From positions 62,001 through 126,000 of the forward strand of contig NZ_LLYY01000006.1 in the NCBI RefSeq assembly GCF_001484965.1: a DNA stretch of 64,000 bases, read 5' to 3'. The translations under genes and the position numbers were made by a program. The notes beneath the pieces are model-generated. The model was not told the origin of the DNA. It was given only the letters and a program-made list of their open reading frames with translations, and made no database searches. Below are positions 42,011 through 51,812 of the stretch, one piece after another; within the stretch, counting starts at the first letter, position 1; each line of letters begins with the position of its first letter. This stretch comes from Shouchella shacheensis. GTDB lineage: Bacteria > Bacillota > Bacilli > Bacillales > Bacillaceae_D.

Positions 42011-42130
42011 GGATCTTGGCGTTCTGCATTCGCTCTCGGCGTTCCGGCTCTCGCTCTTGGCTTTTCCCCTCCCGTTCTTGGCGTTCCCGCTCTCACTCTC
42101 GGCGTTCCACGGCCGGATCTCGGCGTTTTC
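42011..42130. repeat. 21-bp tandem repeat upstream of the CoA-disulfide reductase
   Basis: GGCGTT or GGCTTT recurs at 42018, 42038, 42059, 42080, 42101 and 42122, a period of 21 (first step 20). On the minus strand it reads as TPRVRAG-type heptads in a 60-codon frame without ribosome binding site; on the plus strand as LGVPALT-type heptads. Confidence 0.75.
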
Positions 42131-42243
42131 CGGCGCTTTTCACTGGCCATCAGCTGTTTGCAATGCCATTGTCCTTTCTTTCGGTTTGTCTTATGCCTTT
42201 CAGGGAATAGTACACATAGCAGAAACTAGAAGAGGTGAACACT

Positions 42244-43557
42244 GTGAGATACGTCATTGTTGGTGGAGACGCGGCGGGAATGAGCGCTGCGATGCAAATT
42301 GTACGAAACGATTCCCAAGCGGAGATCATCACGCTTGAAAGAGGAGAGCATTACTCCTACGCGCAGTGTGGATTGCCTTATTGGATAGGAGGAGACATTG
42401 AGTCCAAGGATAAGCTGATTGCCCGGGACGTGGACACATACCGAACCAAACACGGCGTTGATGCTCGTATTAACCATGAAGTGACTACGTTTGACCCCGA
42501 CAAGAAGACGGTGGCCGGAAAAGATTTCGAGCTCAGCTACGACAAGCTCTTGATTGCTTCAGGGGCAAGCCCTTTTGTGCCTGAGTGGGAGAACGTCCAC
42601 CTCAAAGGCATCCACACGTTAAAGACCATTCCTGATGGCGAGCAATTGCACAGAGAGCTTGGAGAGAAGAAGAAAGTCACCATTATTGGTGGAGGTTCGA
42701 TCGGTCTCGAGATCGCAGAAAACCTGGTAGGTGCTGGTCACGAGGTGACAATCCTTGAACGTTCTCCGCGGCTCGCGATGAATTTTGATAAAGAAATGAC
42801 GGATTACATTCATGAAGAGGCTCTCAAACAAGGGGTCCACTTGGAACTCAGCCAGGACGTGCTTGGGTTTATAGGGGATGAAGACGGATGTGTTACCGGG
42901 GTGAAAACGAACCTCTCTTCCTTTGAGACTGATCTCGTCATCGTTTCTGTTGGTGTCCAACCAAACACCGATTTTCTTGAAGGAAGTGGGATCCAGCTTG
43001 ATTCTGGCGGAGCCGTGAAGGTCAACCGCTATATGGAGACGAGCATTCCTTCTGTTTATGCAGCAGGAGACTGTGCGACACAATACCACCGTCTAACAAA
43101 AAAAGACACCTATTTCCCGCTTGGCACCCATGCAAACAAGCAAGGACGAATTGCGGGGTTAAATATGTGCGGAACCCCCCGCGTATTCCAGGGCATTGTG
43201 GGCACGCAAATTTATCAGTTCTTTGATTTAACACTAGCACGCACAGGCCTTTCCTCGCGCGAACTCGATGAGTTAGGGCATCCGTACAAATGCGTTCAGG
43301 CGAAGCTGCCTCACGTTGCCGGATACTACCCAACCAAAAAACCGCTTTTCATTCGTCTGCAATATCATGCCGGTACCGAGCAGGTGCTTGGCGGTCAGTT
43401 CATCGGCGAGGAAGGCGCCGATAAGCGGCTCGACGTCTTGGCGACGGCTTTATACCACGGTGTAACCATGCAGGACTTAGAAGAGCTCGACCTCGGCTAT
43501 GCCCCACCCTACAACAGCGTATGGGACCCTCTGCAACAAACAGCACGAAGGCGTTAA
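42244..43557 (+). CDS. CoA-disulfide reductase / NAD(P)H oxidoreductase
   Basis: 437-residue FAD flavoprotein of the single-cysteine disulfide reductase group. N-terminal VIVGGDAAGMSAA binds FAD; catalytic Cys42 is in YAQCGLPYWIGG; NAD-binding IIGGGSIGLEIAENL; second FAD motif VYAAGDCA. The C-terminal dimer domain has YAPPYNSVWDPL with the active-site Tyr pair. No rhodanese domain. GTG 42244 has AGAGGTG upstream; a GTG at 42235 lies within that site. In low-GSH Bacillus it keeps CoA reduced, or acts on polysulfide. Confidence 0.9.
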   Translation: MRYVIVGGDAAGMSAAMQIVRNDSQAEIITLERGEHYSYAQCGLPYWIGGDIESKDKLIARDVDTYRTKHGVDARINHEVTTFDPDKKTVAGKDFELSYDKLLIASGASPFVPEWENVHLKGIHTLKTIPDGEQLHRELGEKKKVTIIGGGSIGLEIAENLVGAGHEVTILERSPRLAMNFDKEMTDYIHEEALKQGVHLELSQDVLGFIGDEDGCVTGVKTNLSSFETDLVIVSVGVQPNTDFLEGSGIQLDSGGAVKVNRYMETSIPSVYAAGDCATQYHRLTKKDTYFPLGTHANKQGRIAGLNMCGTPRVFQGIVGTQIYQFFDLTLARTGLSSRELDELGHPYKCVQAKLPHVAGYYPTKKPLFIRLQYHAGTEQVLGGQFIGEEGADKRLDVLATALYHGVTMQDLEELDLGYAPPYNSVWDPLQQTARRR

Positions 43558-43592
43558 AAAACAGAGAACCGAAAGCGGTTCTCTGTTTTTTA
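43554..43592. terminator. bidirectional terminator
   Basis: AAAAACAGAGAACCG and CGGTTCTCTGTTTTT form a perfect stem around AAAG with A- and T-runs at both ends; it overlaps the stop of the minus-strand lipoprotein gene. Confidence 0.92.
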
Positions 43593-44018
43593 TTTCCTGA
43601 GATGCACATCGTAGCGTGGCACTTCTCGTTGCAGCGCCTTGCGCAGATTTTTCAACTGCGTTTCCTCTTCCCCGGCATCCCAGTTCTGATCGTTATGCAC
43701 GTTTACATACACATCCGACCCATGTAAAATAACCATGCCCGACCGGAAACCGTGCGTTTCAATGATCTCCCTGACCTGGTCCTGATCATCGCCAAGCGAC
43801 TGCTTGTTGGAGGACATATTTTTATAGCTCGTGCCTGTATTGACTTCGCCCGGCTCATGTGGATCGCTTTGCATATGCTCGTAGTTTAACGGCCCCGGAC
43901 CAAAGGCACCACGCCAATAACTCACGTTCCCTTCCGCCTGCTCGGCGTTCATTCCATTTGAACACCCTGTCAGAGCAAGGAATGCACAAACAGTTAGTCC
44001 CGCTACCTGCTTTCTCAT
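43590..44018 (-). CDS. YhcN/YlaJ-like lipoprotein
   Basis: 142 residues with signal peptide and lipobox LTGC (about residue 19). The C-terminal region (GSDVYVNVHNDQN, then a helix and VPRYDVHLRK) resembles the YhcN/YlaJ sporulation lipoprotein domain; the middle part is unrecognised. ATG 44018 with GGGGGAG upstream. Longer in-frame starts run into tdk and are rejected. Confidence 0.7.
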   Translation of the reverse strand: MRKQVAGLTVCAFLALTGCSNGMNAEQAEGNVSYWRGAFGPGPLNYEHMQSDPHEPGEVNTGTSYKNMSSNKQSLGDDQDQVREIIETHGFRSGMVILHGSDVYVNVHNDQNWDAGEEETQLKNLRKALQREVPRYDVHLRK

Positions 44019-44098
44019 TCGTCTCCCCCTCATGCCGACATCGCCGAGTGTATACCCGACAGTTCTAGCGTTCCATCTTACAGGGGGAAACATGAGCG

Positions 44099-44683
44099 TT
44101 AATTCTCTCCAATCAGCACGGTATGACAGTGACGACATCGTGGTTCATACGTCTCGTCCGCACCCACAAGAACAACAGGGTCGCTATAGGCAGCGGGTTC
44201 CCCGGCAATCAAGCGCTGCGTACGGCTGGCCGACATTTCACAGATGGCACAAATGGCCTGAAGCTTGGTAACCTCTTCAGCAAGCGCCATCAGACGAGCC
44301 GTTACCTCAAATGGCTCTCCTCGAAAGTCGAGATCGAGACCCGCACAAATGACGCGCTTTCCACTCTCCGCAAGATTGGTGATGACTTCAATTAATCCTC
44401 CATCAAAAAATTGAATCTCATCGATGGCGACAACGTCTGTGTCACACACAACCGATTCGAAAATTTCACCGGAATGTCCCACCGGCTGCGCCATGATTTT
44501 ATTACCGTTATGCGAGACCACTTCCATTTCTGAGTAACGATTATCAAGCGCTGGTTTAAACACTTGAAGCTTTCCCTTGCCATATTCTACTCGACGAATA
44601 CGACGAATCAGTTCCTCAGACTTCCCAGAAAACATGCCACCGCAAATCACCTCAACCCAGCCGGAGTGCTGAACAAATGGCAT
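44099..44683 (-). CDS. tdk: thymidine kinase
   Basis: 194-residue type II thymidine kinase. P-loop [22 protein letters not shown] (Walker B and catalytic Glu), and zinc Cys pairs CAICE and CRHCH. ATG 44683; GTG at 44692 overlaps the AAAGGGTG site. Confidence 0.96.
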   Translation of the reverse strand: MPFVQHSGWVEVICGGMFSGKSEELIRRIRRVEYGKGKLQVFKPALDNRYSEMEVVSHNGNKIMAQPVGHSGEIFESVVCDTDVVAIDEIQFFDGGLIEVITNLAESGKRVICAGLDLDFRGEPFEVTARLMALAEEVTKLQAICAICEMSASRTQRLIAGEPAAYSDPVVLVGADETYEPRCRHCHTVLIGEN

Positions 44684-44719
44684 TTTACTCACCCTTTACC
44701 TATGGATCCATTTTAAATA

Positions 44720-44751
44720 GAAAAAACAGACAGGAGAAGACTCCTGCCTGC
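44720..44751 (-). terminator. intrinsic terminator after the L31 gene
   Basis: CAGGCAGGAG and CTCCTGTCTG pair with one mismatch at 44727-44750, then TTTTTT on the minus strand. Confidence 0.9.
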
Positions 44752-44758
44752 ATAACGC

Positions 44759-45001
44759 TTAAAGGTTGTATTTCTTTTTAAAGCGATCGACACGTCCACC
44801 TGCATCAGCAAGCTTCTGCTTGCCAGTGTAAAATGGGTGCGAATCCGACGAAATCTCTACTTTAAGCAGAGGGTACGTGTTCCCATCTTCCCACTCAATC
44901 GTTTCACCGGAACCACGAGTCGAACCAGTTAAGAATTTATACCCTGTGCTTGTATCCATAAATACGACTTTTTGGTAAGTTGGATGGATTTCTTGTTTCA
45001 C
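44759..45001 (-). CDS. rpmE: 50S ribosomal protein L31, type B (zinc-free)
   Basis: 80 residues; starts with [16 protein letters not shown] and ends [13 protein letters not shown]. It has no Cys at all, so it is the C-minus type B form that in B. subtilis is encoded by ytiA elsewhere and used when zinc is short. Here it holds the rho-rpmE-tdk place. GTG start with AAAGGAGTTG. Confidence 0.93.
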   Translation of the reverse strand: MKQEIHPTYQKVVFMDTSTGYKFLTGSTRGSGETIEWEDGNTYPLLKVEISSDSHPFYTGKQKLADAGGRVDRFKKKYNL

Positions 45002-45122
45002 AACGTTTCAACTCCTTTTGCCCTGAATCTTCCGAGACAGAGTTTCTACTCACATATGGTTGAAATTATATCAAGGACAAGGGCGTTTTGCAACTGTATT
45101 TTTTCATTCGTACGTTTCCTGT

Positions 45123-46397
45123 CTATTTTCGGCGCGTGCTCATTCCAGCCATGTCTTGCTGCATCGCCTCAAAAAACTCGACGTTGGTTTTTGTGTCTTT
45201 CACTCGTCGAATGAATTGATCGGTGAAATCAGGCGAATCGTTCATGGTTTTACGAATTGTCCATAGTTTATCGAGCTGTTCTTTCGGCAGAAGGAGCTCT
45301 TCTTTTCTCGTCCCCGAGCGACGAATGTCAATGGAAGGGAAGATGCGACGTTCTGCCAGACGGCGATCCAAATGAAGTTCCATATTGCCTGTGCCTTTAA
45401 ATTCCTCGTAAATGACATCGTCCATCCGGGAACCGGTATCGACAAGAGCGGTCGCTAAGATCGTCAAGCTGCCACCTTCTTCAATATTACGAGCCGCCCC
45501 GAAAAAGCGCTTCGGACGGTGAAAGGAAGCCGGGTCAATTCCCCCAGACAACGTTCGTCCACTTGGTGGAATGACCAGGTTATACGCACGGGCCAAGCGT
45601 GTGATGGAATCCATGAGAATCACTACGTTTTTTTTATGTTCAACCATACGCATGGCCCTCTCCAACACAAGTTCAGCCACCTTAATATGGTTCTCTGGCA
45701 CTTCATCAAAGGTGGAGCTTATCACCTCGCCTTTGATAGACCTCTCCATATCCGTCACTTCCTCCGGGCGCTCATCAATTAAAAGAACCATTAACTCGAC
45801 GTCGGAATGATTTTCTGCAATGCTGTTCGCCACTTCCTTCATTAAGGAGGTTTTTCCTGCCTTTGGCGGAGCGACAATCAACCCACGCTGTCCAAACCCT
45901 ACAGGGGAAATCATATCAATAATTCGCGAGGAAATGCGTCCAGGCTTTGTTTCCAGCTCGATTTTCTGATCAGGGTAGAGAGGCGTCAGCGCTGGGAAGT
46001 GAGGTCTGTCGCGAGACGTTTCAGGCGCATCTCCGTTCACAGCCTCTACGTGAAGCAGCCCGTGATAGCGCTCGTTGTCTTTTGGCGGTCGAACCTTCCC
46101 TGACACTTTATCTCCCGTCCGTAAATCAAACCGTCGAATTTGCGAAGCAGAGATATAAATGTCTTCTCGACTCGGCATGTAGTTAATCGGACGCAAAAAA
46201 CCGAATCCCTCTGATTGAATGATTTCCAGCGTCCCCTCCATAAAGAGGAGACCGTCTTGCTCAGCCTGTGCTTTTAAGATCGCAAAAATCAGCTCACGTT
46301 TCGTGAGTTTGCTGTAATAGGATACTTTGAATGCTTTCGCATGCTCATACAAATCTTTTAATTTCATATTTTCCAAATCGGAAATACTTACGCTCAT
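45123..46397 (-). CDS. rho: transcription termination factor Rho
   Basis: 424-residue RNA-dependent ATPase. N-terminal helix domain ([15 protein letters not shown]), cold-shock-like RNA domain (GFGFLRP), Walker A APPKAGKT, and Q-loop and R-loop regions following. Start taken at 46397, homologous to B. subtilis; the site GTGGTG is weak. Starts further up give extra residues with no site. Confidence 0.95.
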   Translation of the reverse strand: MSVSISDLENMKLKDLYEHAKAFKVSYYSKLTKRELIFAILKAQAEQDGLLFMEGTLEIIQSEGFGFLRPINYMPSREDIYISASQIRRFDLRTGDKVSGKVRPPKDNERYHGLLHVEAVNGDAPETSRDRPHFPALTPLYPDQKIELETKPGRISSRIIDMISPVGFGQRGLIVAPPKAGKTSLMKEVANSIAENHSDVELMVLLIDERPEEVTDMERSIKGEVISSTFDEVPENHIKVAELVLERAMRMVEHKKNVVILMDSITRLARAYNLVIPPSGRTLSGGIDPASFHRPKRFFGAARNIEEGGSLTILATALVDTGSRMDDVIYEEFKGTGNMELHLDRRLAERRIFPSIDIRRSGTRKEELLLPKEQLDKLWTIRKTMNDSPDFTDQFIRRVKDTKTNVEFFEAMQQDMAGMSTRRK

Positions 46398-46736
46398 TTT
46401 AGCACCACGCTTTTTCATAAATGCGTACATACACTGCAACGTTCAAGCAGAAAAAACACGTTTATCGCATGCTTAAACGCTTAAACGAGTGAAGTACGAT
46501 AAAGCTATATCGTTCAAATGACCTCACAGCCATCCATCGTAAAGACCATACGTAAATTAGACGTTCGGAATTGTGTAAGGAGGGACGTTGGAGAAAATCT
46601 ATTTTATGCGCCTAGTAAGAAGATCGGTGAATTACTATACTCTTATTCTACCCACATTTCCCATAAATAATCAAATGATTTTTCGTAGCAAAAGAAAGGA
46701 GACCAGGTGGAAAAACTACCCGGTCCCTTCTGAAAG
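46398..46736 (-). other. rho leader and glpX terminator region
   Basis: No gene. A hairpin CGTTTA/TAAACG at 46459-46479, with TGTTTTTT after it (minus strand), lies about 60 bases ahead of rho and could be an attenuator; the repeated CGTTTAAG gives two competing 5' arms. The glpX terminator is at the other end. Confidence 0.4.
46690..46728 (-). terminator. probable terminator after glpX
   Basis: On the minus strand GGGACCGGGTAG pairs imperfectly with CCACCTGGTCTCC, followed by TTTCTTTT. Confidence 0.6.
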
Positions 46737-47702
46737 TTAACGAATCACGAGTCGAGGCTTCTTTTTCATACTATGCGTCCCGTCCACAAAACGAACTGTA
46801 CCCGATTTTGCGCGCATCACAATGGACTGTGTTGCCGCGTTGGAACCTTTGTAGCGAACACCCGTCAAAAGTTCACCGTCCGTGACTCCCGTTGCCGCAA
46901 ATATACAGTCATCGCCGCCCACAAGATCTTCCATACGAAATAGCTTATTCACGTCCTCGATGCCCATTTTCCTGCATCGTTCCATTTCCACATCACTTTG
47001 GGGCAAGAGACGTCCTTGAAAGTCTCCCCCTAAGCATTTTAAGCCGGCAGCCGCAAGTACTCCTTCTGGTGCACCGCCGGAACCCATTAAGAGATCGACG
47101 CCCGTGTCGTCAAAACCAGTATTCACAGCAGCCGCAACATCTCCATCTGGAAGAAGCTTGATACGTGCGCCCGCTTCACGAACATCGTGGATGAGCTTTT
47201 CGTGCCGCTTTCGGTTAAGAATGACGACGACAAGATCCTCTATGTCCTTGTTTTTCGCATCAGCCACAGCCTTGAGATTGTCAATCACTGGGGCATCGAT
47301 GTCAACATTCCCTACGGCCTCCGGGCCAACCGCAAGTTTGTCCATATACATATCCGGTGCATGCAAAAGCTGGCCATGGTCAGCCACTGCTAGCACGGCG
47401 AGCGCGTTCCACTGACCATAAGCGACGATATTTGTCCCTTCCAGCGGATCGACAGCCACATCCACTCGCGATCCATACCCATTTCCAAGTTTTTCTCCTA
47501 TGTACAGCATAGGCGCTTCATCCATCTCGCCTTCACCAATGACAACCGTCCCCTTCATTGGAATCGTATCAAAAACATCGCGCATTGCTTCTGTTGCAGC
47601 ACGGTCTGCTTCTTCTTTATTGCCAAAGCCCATCCATCTCCCAGACGCGAGCGCCGCCGCTTCTGTGACACGTACAAGCTCCATAGACAGACTTCTCTCC
47701 AT
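46737..47702 (-). CDS. glpX: class II fructose-1,6-bisphosphatase GlpX
   Basis: 321 residues; gluconeogenic phosphatase. [10 protein letters not shown] and DPLEGTNIV are the metal and phosphate motifs; [12 protein letters not shown] follows. Start as in B. subtilis YwjI ([20 protein letters not shown]). GAGGGGAAG precedes it. Confidence 0.95.
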   Translation of the reverse strand: MERSLSMELVRVTEAAALASGRWMGFGNKEEADRAATEAMRDVFDTIPMKGTVVIGEGEMDEAPMLYIGEKLGNGYGSRVDVAVDPLEGTNIVAYGQWNALAVLAVADHGQLLHAPDMYMDKLAVGPEAVGNVDIDAPVIDNLKAVADAKNKDIEDLVVVILNRKRHEKLIHDVREAGARIKLLPDGDVAAAVNTGFDDTGVDLLMGSGGAPEGVLAAAGLKCLGGDFQGRLLPQSDVEMERCRKMGIEDVNKLFRMEDLVGGDDCIFAATGVTDGELLTGVRYKGSNAATQSIVMRAKSGTVRFVDGTHSMKKKPRLVIR

Positions 47703-47790
47703 AACCTGCTTCCCCTCACTCCATCTTTAATTTGTGTACAAGCACGAACGCTATCCTATGCCTCCTCACTTAAAGGCACACTCTTTCTTT

Positions 47791-47897
47791 GATCCAGTTG
47801 CGAGCTTTCTTCACGCCGCCAGATCAAGCCAAGACCGGGCTTGATACTGCCGTCGCTCCAGAACTTGTCGCTCGTGAGCGAGGCGCCTCCGCTTTTC
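47791..47897 (-). repeat. unit B of the modular repeat, minus orientation
   Basis: ATCAAGCC/GGCTTGAT apical palindrome intact; the 3' end (GCAACTGGATC) has lost the GGGCGCC arm. Last of an A-A-B set on the minus strand. Confidence 0.85.
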
Positions 47898-47898
47898 C

Positions 47899-48020
47899 TG
47901 ATCCAGCTGCGGCGGCTAGGAGCTTCGAGATTTTTCGCCCTGACAACGAAATCCAAAGTCGGGATTTCTTTTGTCAAGTCTCCAAAATTCTCGCTCCTGT
48001 TCGACCCGCCTCCGCTTTTC
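47899..48020 (-). repeat. unit A (beta subtype), minus orientation
   Basis: Middle stem CTTGACAA/TTGTCAGG with one G-U pair; outer arms AGGAGC/GCTCCT. Ends GCAGCTGGATCAG. Confidence 0.88.
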
Positions 48021-48021
48021 C

Positions 48022-48142
48022 TGATCCAGCTGCGGCGGGTAGAAGCTCGAGATTTTTCAGTCCTGCCGGAAATCCAAAACCGGGATTTCTCGGGCAGGCC
48101 TTCCAAAATTCTCGCTCCTGTTCAACCCGCCTCCGCTTTTCT
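48022..48142 (-). repeat. unit A (alpha subtype), minus orientation
   Basis: Starts GAAAAGCGGAGGCGGGTTG two bases after the murAB stop codon, so it is transcribed in the sense direction with that gene. Middle stem CCTGCC/GGCAGG. Confidence 0.9.
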
Positions 48143-48144
48143 TT

Positions 48145-49428
48145 TTAGCTTTCGACTTCTTCTAGTTCTTCTTCTGACATTTGTTCACGCCAAATCACAG
48201 CGCCAATCCCCATAAGCTTTTCCTCTAAATGCTCGTAGCCTCTATCGACATGTTCAAGGCCCGAAAGTTCGGTCACGCCCCTGGCCATGAGGCCCGCGAT
48301 AATGAGGGCTGCTCCTGCACGTAAGTCGCTTGCTCGCACCTTCGCCCCTTGAAGTTCCGTTTTGCCATTAATAATCGCTGAGCGCCCCTCCACTTTGACG
48401 TTAGCGCCCATACGTCTAAGCTCATCGATATGCTTAAAACGAGCATCGTAAATAGTGTCAGTGACGATACTTGTGCCATTAGCACTAGTAAGCAGACTTG
48501 TGAACGGTTGCTGCAAATCGGTTGGGAACCCTGGGTATACAAGAGTTTTAATGTCGACACCGCGTTTATCGCGAATGCCGCCTACGATGATCTGGTCGTC
48601 TTTGATATCTATTTCTGCACCCATTTCCCTGAGCTTTGCTGTGAGCGACTCCAAGTGAATCGGAATGACGTTATCAATAAGCACACGCTGGCCTGCTGCA
48701 GCAGCTAGGATCATGTATGTGCCTGCTTCAATTCGATCAGGGATGATCGAATGACGGCAACCTGAAAGAGATTCCACTCCTTCAATCCGAATCACATTGG
48801 TCCCCGCACCTTTAATACGCGCGCCCATGTTTGTGAGAAGAGTAGCGACATCAATAATTTCCGGCTCCTTTGCCGCATTCTCAATAATGGTTTGGCCTTT
48901 CGCGCGAACGGCGGCAAGCATAATATTAATGGTTGCTCCCACACTAACAACGTCAAGATAAATTCTCGCACCGCGTAGTTCATCCGCTCGCAAATAGATT
49001 GCCCCTTGTTCATTGGTCACTTTCGCACCGAGCGCTTCAAATCCTTTAATATGTTGGTCAATCGGCCGTGGGCCGAGGTTGCAGCCGCCGGGCAAACCAA
49101 TAACAGCCTTTTTAAACTTGCCAAGCATGGCCCCCATCAGGTAGTACGAAGCTCGCAGTTTTTTCACTCTGCCATTTGGAAGCGGCATCGCCATCATAGT
49201 TGCCGGGTTTATTTTAATCGTCTGGTCTTTAAGGGTCACATCCCCTCCAATTTCGCGCAGCAGATCCGCAAGCAAATCCACGTCGGAAATGACGGGCAAA
49301 TTGTCAATAGTCACCGAGCTGTCGGCAAGTATAGCAGCTGGCACGAGGGCGACAGCACTGTTTTTCGCCCCGCTAATTTGTACACTTCCTTCAAGCCTAT
49401 GACCACCTTCGATCATTAATTTATCCAT
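48145..49428 (-). CDS. murAB: UDP-N-acetylglucosamine 1-carboxyvinyltransferase 2 (MurAB)
   Basis: 427-residue second MurA. Lys22 in SGAKNS and catalytic Cys116 in [15 protein letters not shown] 49428 with AGGAAGGG upstream; the upstream frame to 49563 does not match the family. Next to fructose metabolism genes as in B. subtilis murZ. C-terminal tail is Glu-rich. No terminator follows before the repeat array. Confidence 0.95.
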   Translation of the reverse strand: MDKLMIEGGHRLEGSVQISGAKNSAVALVPAAILADSSVTIDNLPVISDVDLLADLLREIGGDVTLKDQTIKINPATMMAMPLPNGRVKKLRASYYLMGAMLGKFKKAVIGLPGGCNLGPRPIDQHIKGFEALGAKVTNEQGAIYLRADELRGARIYLDVVSVGATINIMLAAVRAKGQTIIENAAKEPEIIDVATLLTNMGARIKGAGTNVIRIEGVESLSGCRHSIIPDRIEAGTYMILAAAAGQRVLIDNVIPIHLESLTAKLREMGAEIDIKDDQIIVGGIRDKRGVDIKTLVYPGFPTDLQQPFTSLLTSANGTSIVTDTIYDARFKHIDELRRMGANVKVEGRSAIINGKTELQGAKVRASDLRAGAALIIAGLMARGVTELSGLEHVDRGYEHLEEKLMGIGAVIWREQMSEEELEEVES

Positions 49429-49585
49429 TGCAATCCCTTCCTTCATAGCTGAATACCTAGCATCCAGTATAGCCAGAGTGTCACTAAAACTAACGAAATC
49501 GGAACAAATTTCGACAGAATTCTCTCTGCGTCGAGCTTGGTGCCGAGAACTTATGCGGTGCAAAAGGCCATTCTCCCGTCTGCCC

Positions 49586-50221
49586 CTACTTGTTCCAGTC
49601 TGCTAAGAACCGCTCAATCCCCTGATCGGTTAAAGGATGCTTCGTGAGCTGCTGAATTACTTTAAGCGGAATCGTAGCAATATGCGCCCCTAACTTGGCC
49701 GCGTCTGTCACGTGAACGGGGTGGCGTACGGAAGCAGCAATAATCTCAGCACCAATTTCATGGACATTGAAAATTTTAGAGATGTCCGCAATTAACTGCA
49801 TCCCATCCTGACCGATATCATCAAGTCTTCCTAAAAATGGAGAAACGTATGTAGCTCCGGCACGAGCAGCTAGGAGGGCTTGAGGAGCAGAGAAGATGAG
49901 CGTCACGTTTGTCTTTATTCCAAGCTCTGAAAACGCATGGACCGCCTTTAACCCGTCTTCCGTCATTGGCACTTTCACCGTGATGTTTTCAGCAATGGCC
50001 GCTAGCTCTTTTCCTTCTTCAATCATGGTTTCCGCGTCTAAGGCAATCACTTCCGCACTGACGCTACCCGGGACAAGTGAGGCAATTTCACGAATGCGCT
50101 CATGGAAATCTGCACCTTCTTTTGCCACAAGCGAAGGGTTTGTTGTGACCCCCGCAAGAATTCCAAGATTTTTAGCCTCTTTGATTTCTGCTAGATTGGC
50201 GGTATCAATAAAAAATTTCAA
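49586..50221 (-). CDS. tal: transaldolase-like fructose-6-phosphate aldolase family (YwjH)
   Basis: 211-residue small TIM-barrel transaldolase. Schiff-base Lys83 is in NITVKVPMT; start [13 protein letters not shown] and [13 protein letters not shown] are signatures. TTG 50221 is chosen since AGGTG is 6 bases ahead; GTG 50230 sits within that site. Whether transaldolase or F6P aldolase cannot be told from sequence alone. Confidence 0.93.
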   Translation of the reverse strand: MKFFIDTANLAEIKEAKNLGILAGVTTNPSLVAKEGADFHERIREIASLVPGSVSAEVIALDAETMIEEGKELAAIAENITVKVPMTEDGLKAVHAFSELGIKTNVTLIFSAPQALLAARAGATYVSPFLGRLDDIGQDGMQLIADISKIFNVHEIGAEIIAASVRHPVHVTDAAKLGAHIATIPLKVIQQLTKHPLTDQGIERFLADWNK

Positions 50222-50276
50222 AAGAAACACCTAACCTTTCCTGTTCAAGTGATGTGAAACGGTTTCAATTATACCC

Positions 50277-50398
50277 GAAAAGCGCAAGCGGGTTGAACAG
50301 AAGCACAAATTTTGGAGGCCTGACATAAGAAATCCCGATCTTGGATTTCGTTGTCAGGGCGAAAAATCTTGACGCTTCTACCCGCCAGAGCTAGACAA
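50277..50398 (+). repeat. unit A (beta subtype) of the modular repeat
   Basis: Middle stem CCTGACA/TGTCAGG, apical GAAATCC/GGATTTC, outer AGAAGC/GCTTCT and GCGGGT/ACCCGC. First of an A-A-B set. Confidence 0.92.
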
Positions 50399-50519
50399 GA
50401 AAAGCGCAGGCGGGTTGAACAGAAGCGAGGATTTTGGAAGGCCTGAACTAGAAATCCCGGTTTTGGATTTCGGTTCAGGACTGAAAAATCCCGAGCTTCT
50501 ACCCGCTGGAGCTAGACAA
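50399..50519 (+). repeat. unit A (alpha subtype), best preserved copy
   Basis: GCGGGT/ACCCGC, AGAAGC/GCTTCT, CCTGAAC/GTTCAGG and GAAATCC/GGATTTC nest into one hairpin of about 100 bases; ends GGAGCTAGACAA. Confidence 0.93.
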
Positions 50520-50642
50520 TCCGAAAAGCGCAGGCGTCCCTTTTCACAACAAGTTCTGGAGCGACGGCAGGATCAAGCCCGTTTTGGTTTGATCTGGCGG
50601 CGTGAAGAACCCTCAAGCGAGTGGGCGCCAGAGCTAGACACA
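50520..50642 (+). repeat. unit B of the modular repeat
   Basis: Apical arms ATCAAGCC/GGTTTGAT (G-U tolerated) and base GGCG/CGCC near both ends. Ends GAGCTAGACACA ten bases before the fbaA terminator. Confidence 0.88.
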
Positions 50643-50644
50643 TG

Positions 50645-50676
50645 ATAATAAAAGCAGTCCAGTACTGAACTGCTTT
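50645..50676 (-). terminator. intrinsic terminator after fbaA
   Basis: AGCAGTCCAG at 50653-50662 and CTGAACTGCT at 50665-50674 pair with one mismatch; minus-strand tail TTTTATTAT. Confidence 0.85.
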
Positions 50677-50700
50677 TTAGTATAACTTTCAAAGTAACCA

Positions 50701-51564
50701 TTAGCCTTTATTTGAAGAACCGAACTCTTTCATTTTGCCGGCAACGGTTGCTTTAATCGCATCACGTGCAGGTCCAAGATATTTACGTGGGTCGTATTGC
50801 TCAGGCTGAGCAGCGAGCGTCTCACGAACGGCTTTCGCTGAAGAAATTTGACTTTCTGTATTGACGTTAATTTTCGCGTGGCCGTACTCGATCGCTTTTT
50901 GGATGTCTTTTGTCGGGATTCCTGTCCCGCCGTGAAGAACAAGTGGGATGCCGACAAGGCCTGAAATTTTCTTCATGTGATCAAAGCCCAGGTTTGGTTC
51001 CCCTTTGTACGGCCCGTGTACAGAGCCAAGAGCAGGCGCAAAACAGTCGACACCGGTAGCATCAACGAGCTCTTTACACTCCTCCGGAATCGCGTAAGCA
51101 GCCTCTGCATCTTCGACAATGAGATCATCTTCTTGTCCACCGATACGTCCAAGCTCCGCTTCCACGGAAACGCCCAGCGTGTGCGCAACATCAATTACGC
51201 GTTTGGTTAACGCAATATTTTCAGCTAACGGGTAATGTGATCCATCAATCATGACAGAAGTGAACCCGGCGTGAATCGCCTCTACACACTTTTCAAAGCT
51301 TGAGCCGTGGTCAAGATGAATCGCAATGGGTACAGTAACGTTATATTCTTCCATTAAATTTTTTACAAGTCCTACCACTGTCTTGAAGCCGCCCATATAA
51401 CGTGCCGCGCCTTCAGAGACCCCTAAAATGGCTGGAGATTTCTCTTGTTCAGCGGCTTGGAGAATGGCTTGAGTAAACTCAAGATTATTCAAGTTAAATT
51501 GTCCAACTGCATACCCTTCCGCTTTTGCTTTGTTTAGCATGTCTTTCATTGAAACTAAAGGCAT
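50701..51564 (-). CDS. fbaA: class II fructose-bisphosphate aldolase
   Basis: 287-residue zinc aldolase of glycolysis. Zinc and active-site groups: [23 protein letters not shown] and [11 protein letters not shown] 51564 with GAGGAGGG upstream. Monocistronic here, between spo0F and tal. Confidence 0.97.
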   Translation of the reverse strand: MPLVSMKDMLNKAKAEGYAVGQFNLNNLEFTQAILQAAEQEKSPAILGVSEGAARYMGGFKTVVGLVKNLMEEYNVTVPIAIHLDHGSSFEKCVEAIHAGFTSVMIDGSHYPLAENIALTKRVIDVAHTLGVSVEAELGRIGGQEDDLIVEDAEAAYAIPEECKELVDATGVDCFAPALGSVHGPYKGEPNLGFDHMKKISGLVGIPLVLHGGTGIPTKDIQKAIEYGHAKINVNTESQISSAKAVRETLAAQPEQYDPRKYLGPARDAIKATVAGKMKEFGSSNKG

Positions 51565-51716
51565 AATGACCCTCCTCAAATTCGCTTATCGTGCAATGTA
51601 CAATTGAGTCCTGTTAAGAAGATGCCCTAGACTAGGGAATTTATGCCCCGCTTTCTTGGTGACATTCCTAATAACGTTTTGACTTCTTACTACACGCCCA
51701 AGCGTTTGCTTTTATC

Positions 51717-51731
51717 GTGTTCATTATAGCA
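51717..51731 (-). promoter_or_regulatory. extended -10 promoter for fbaA
   Basis: On the minus strand TGCTATAAT (51731-51723) is a perfect extended -10; the -35 region is poor. It implies a leader of about 150 bases before fbaA. Confidence 0.5.
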
Positions 51732-51812
51732 TATAATCTTTACATTTGAGCGCCGTAAAGCAAGAATTGGCGAGGGATTTTCAAGAAAGCGATCTCAACC
51801 TCTACTATATGT

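Noticed and set aside
41968-42150. 60-residue TPRVRAG-repeat protein on the minus strand
   Set aside because: No ribosome binding site, and the opposite strand is also open; treated as a tandem repeat instead.
47756-48215. Overlapping frames within the A-A-B array after murAB
   Set aside because: They are translations of the repeat and appear in several frames on both strands, so they are not evidence of a gene.
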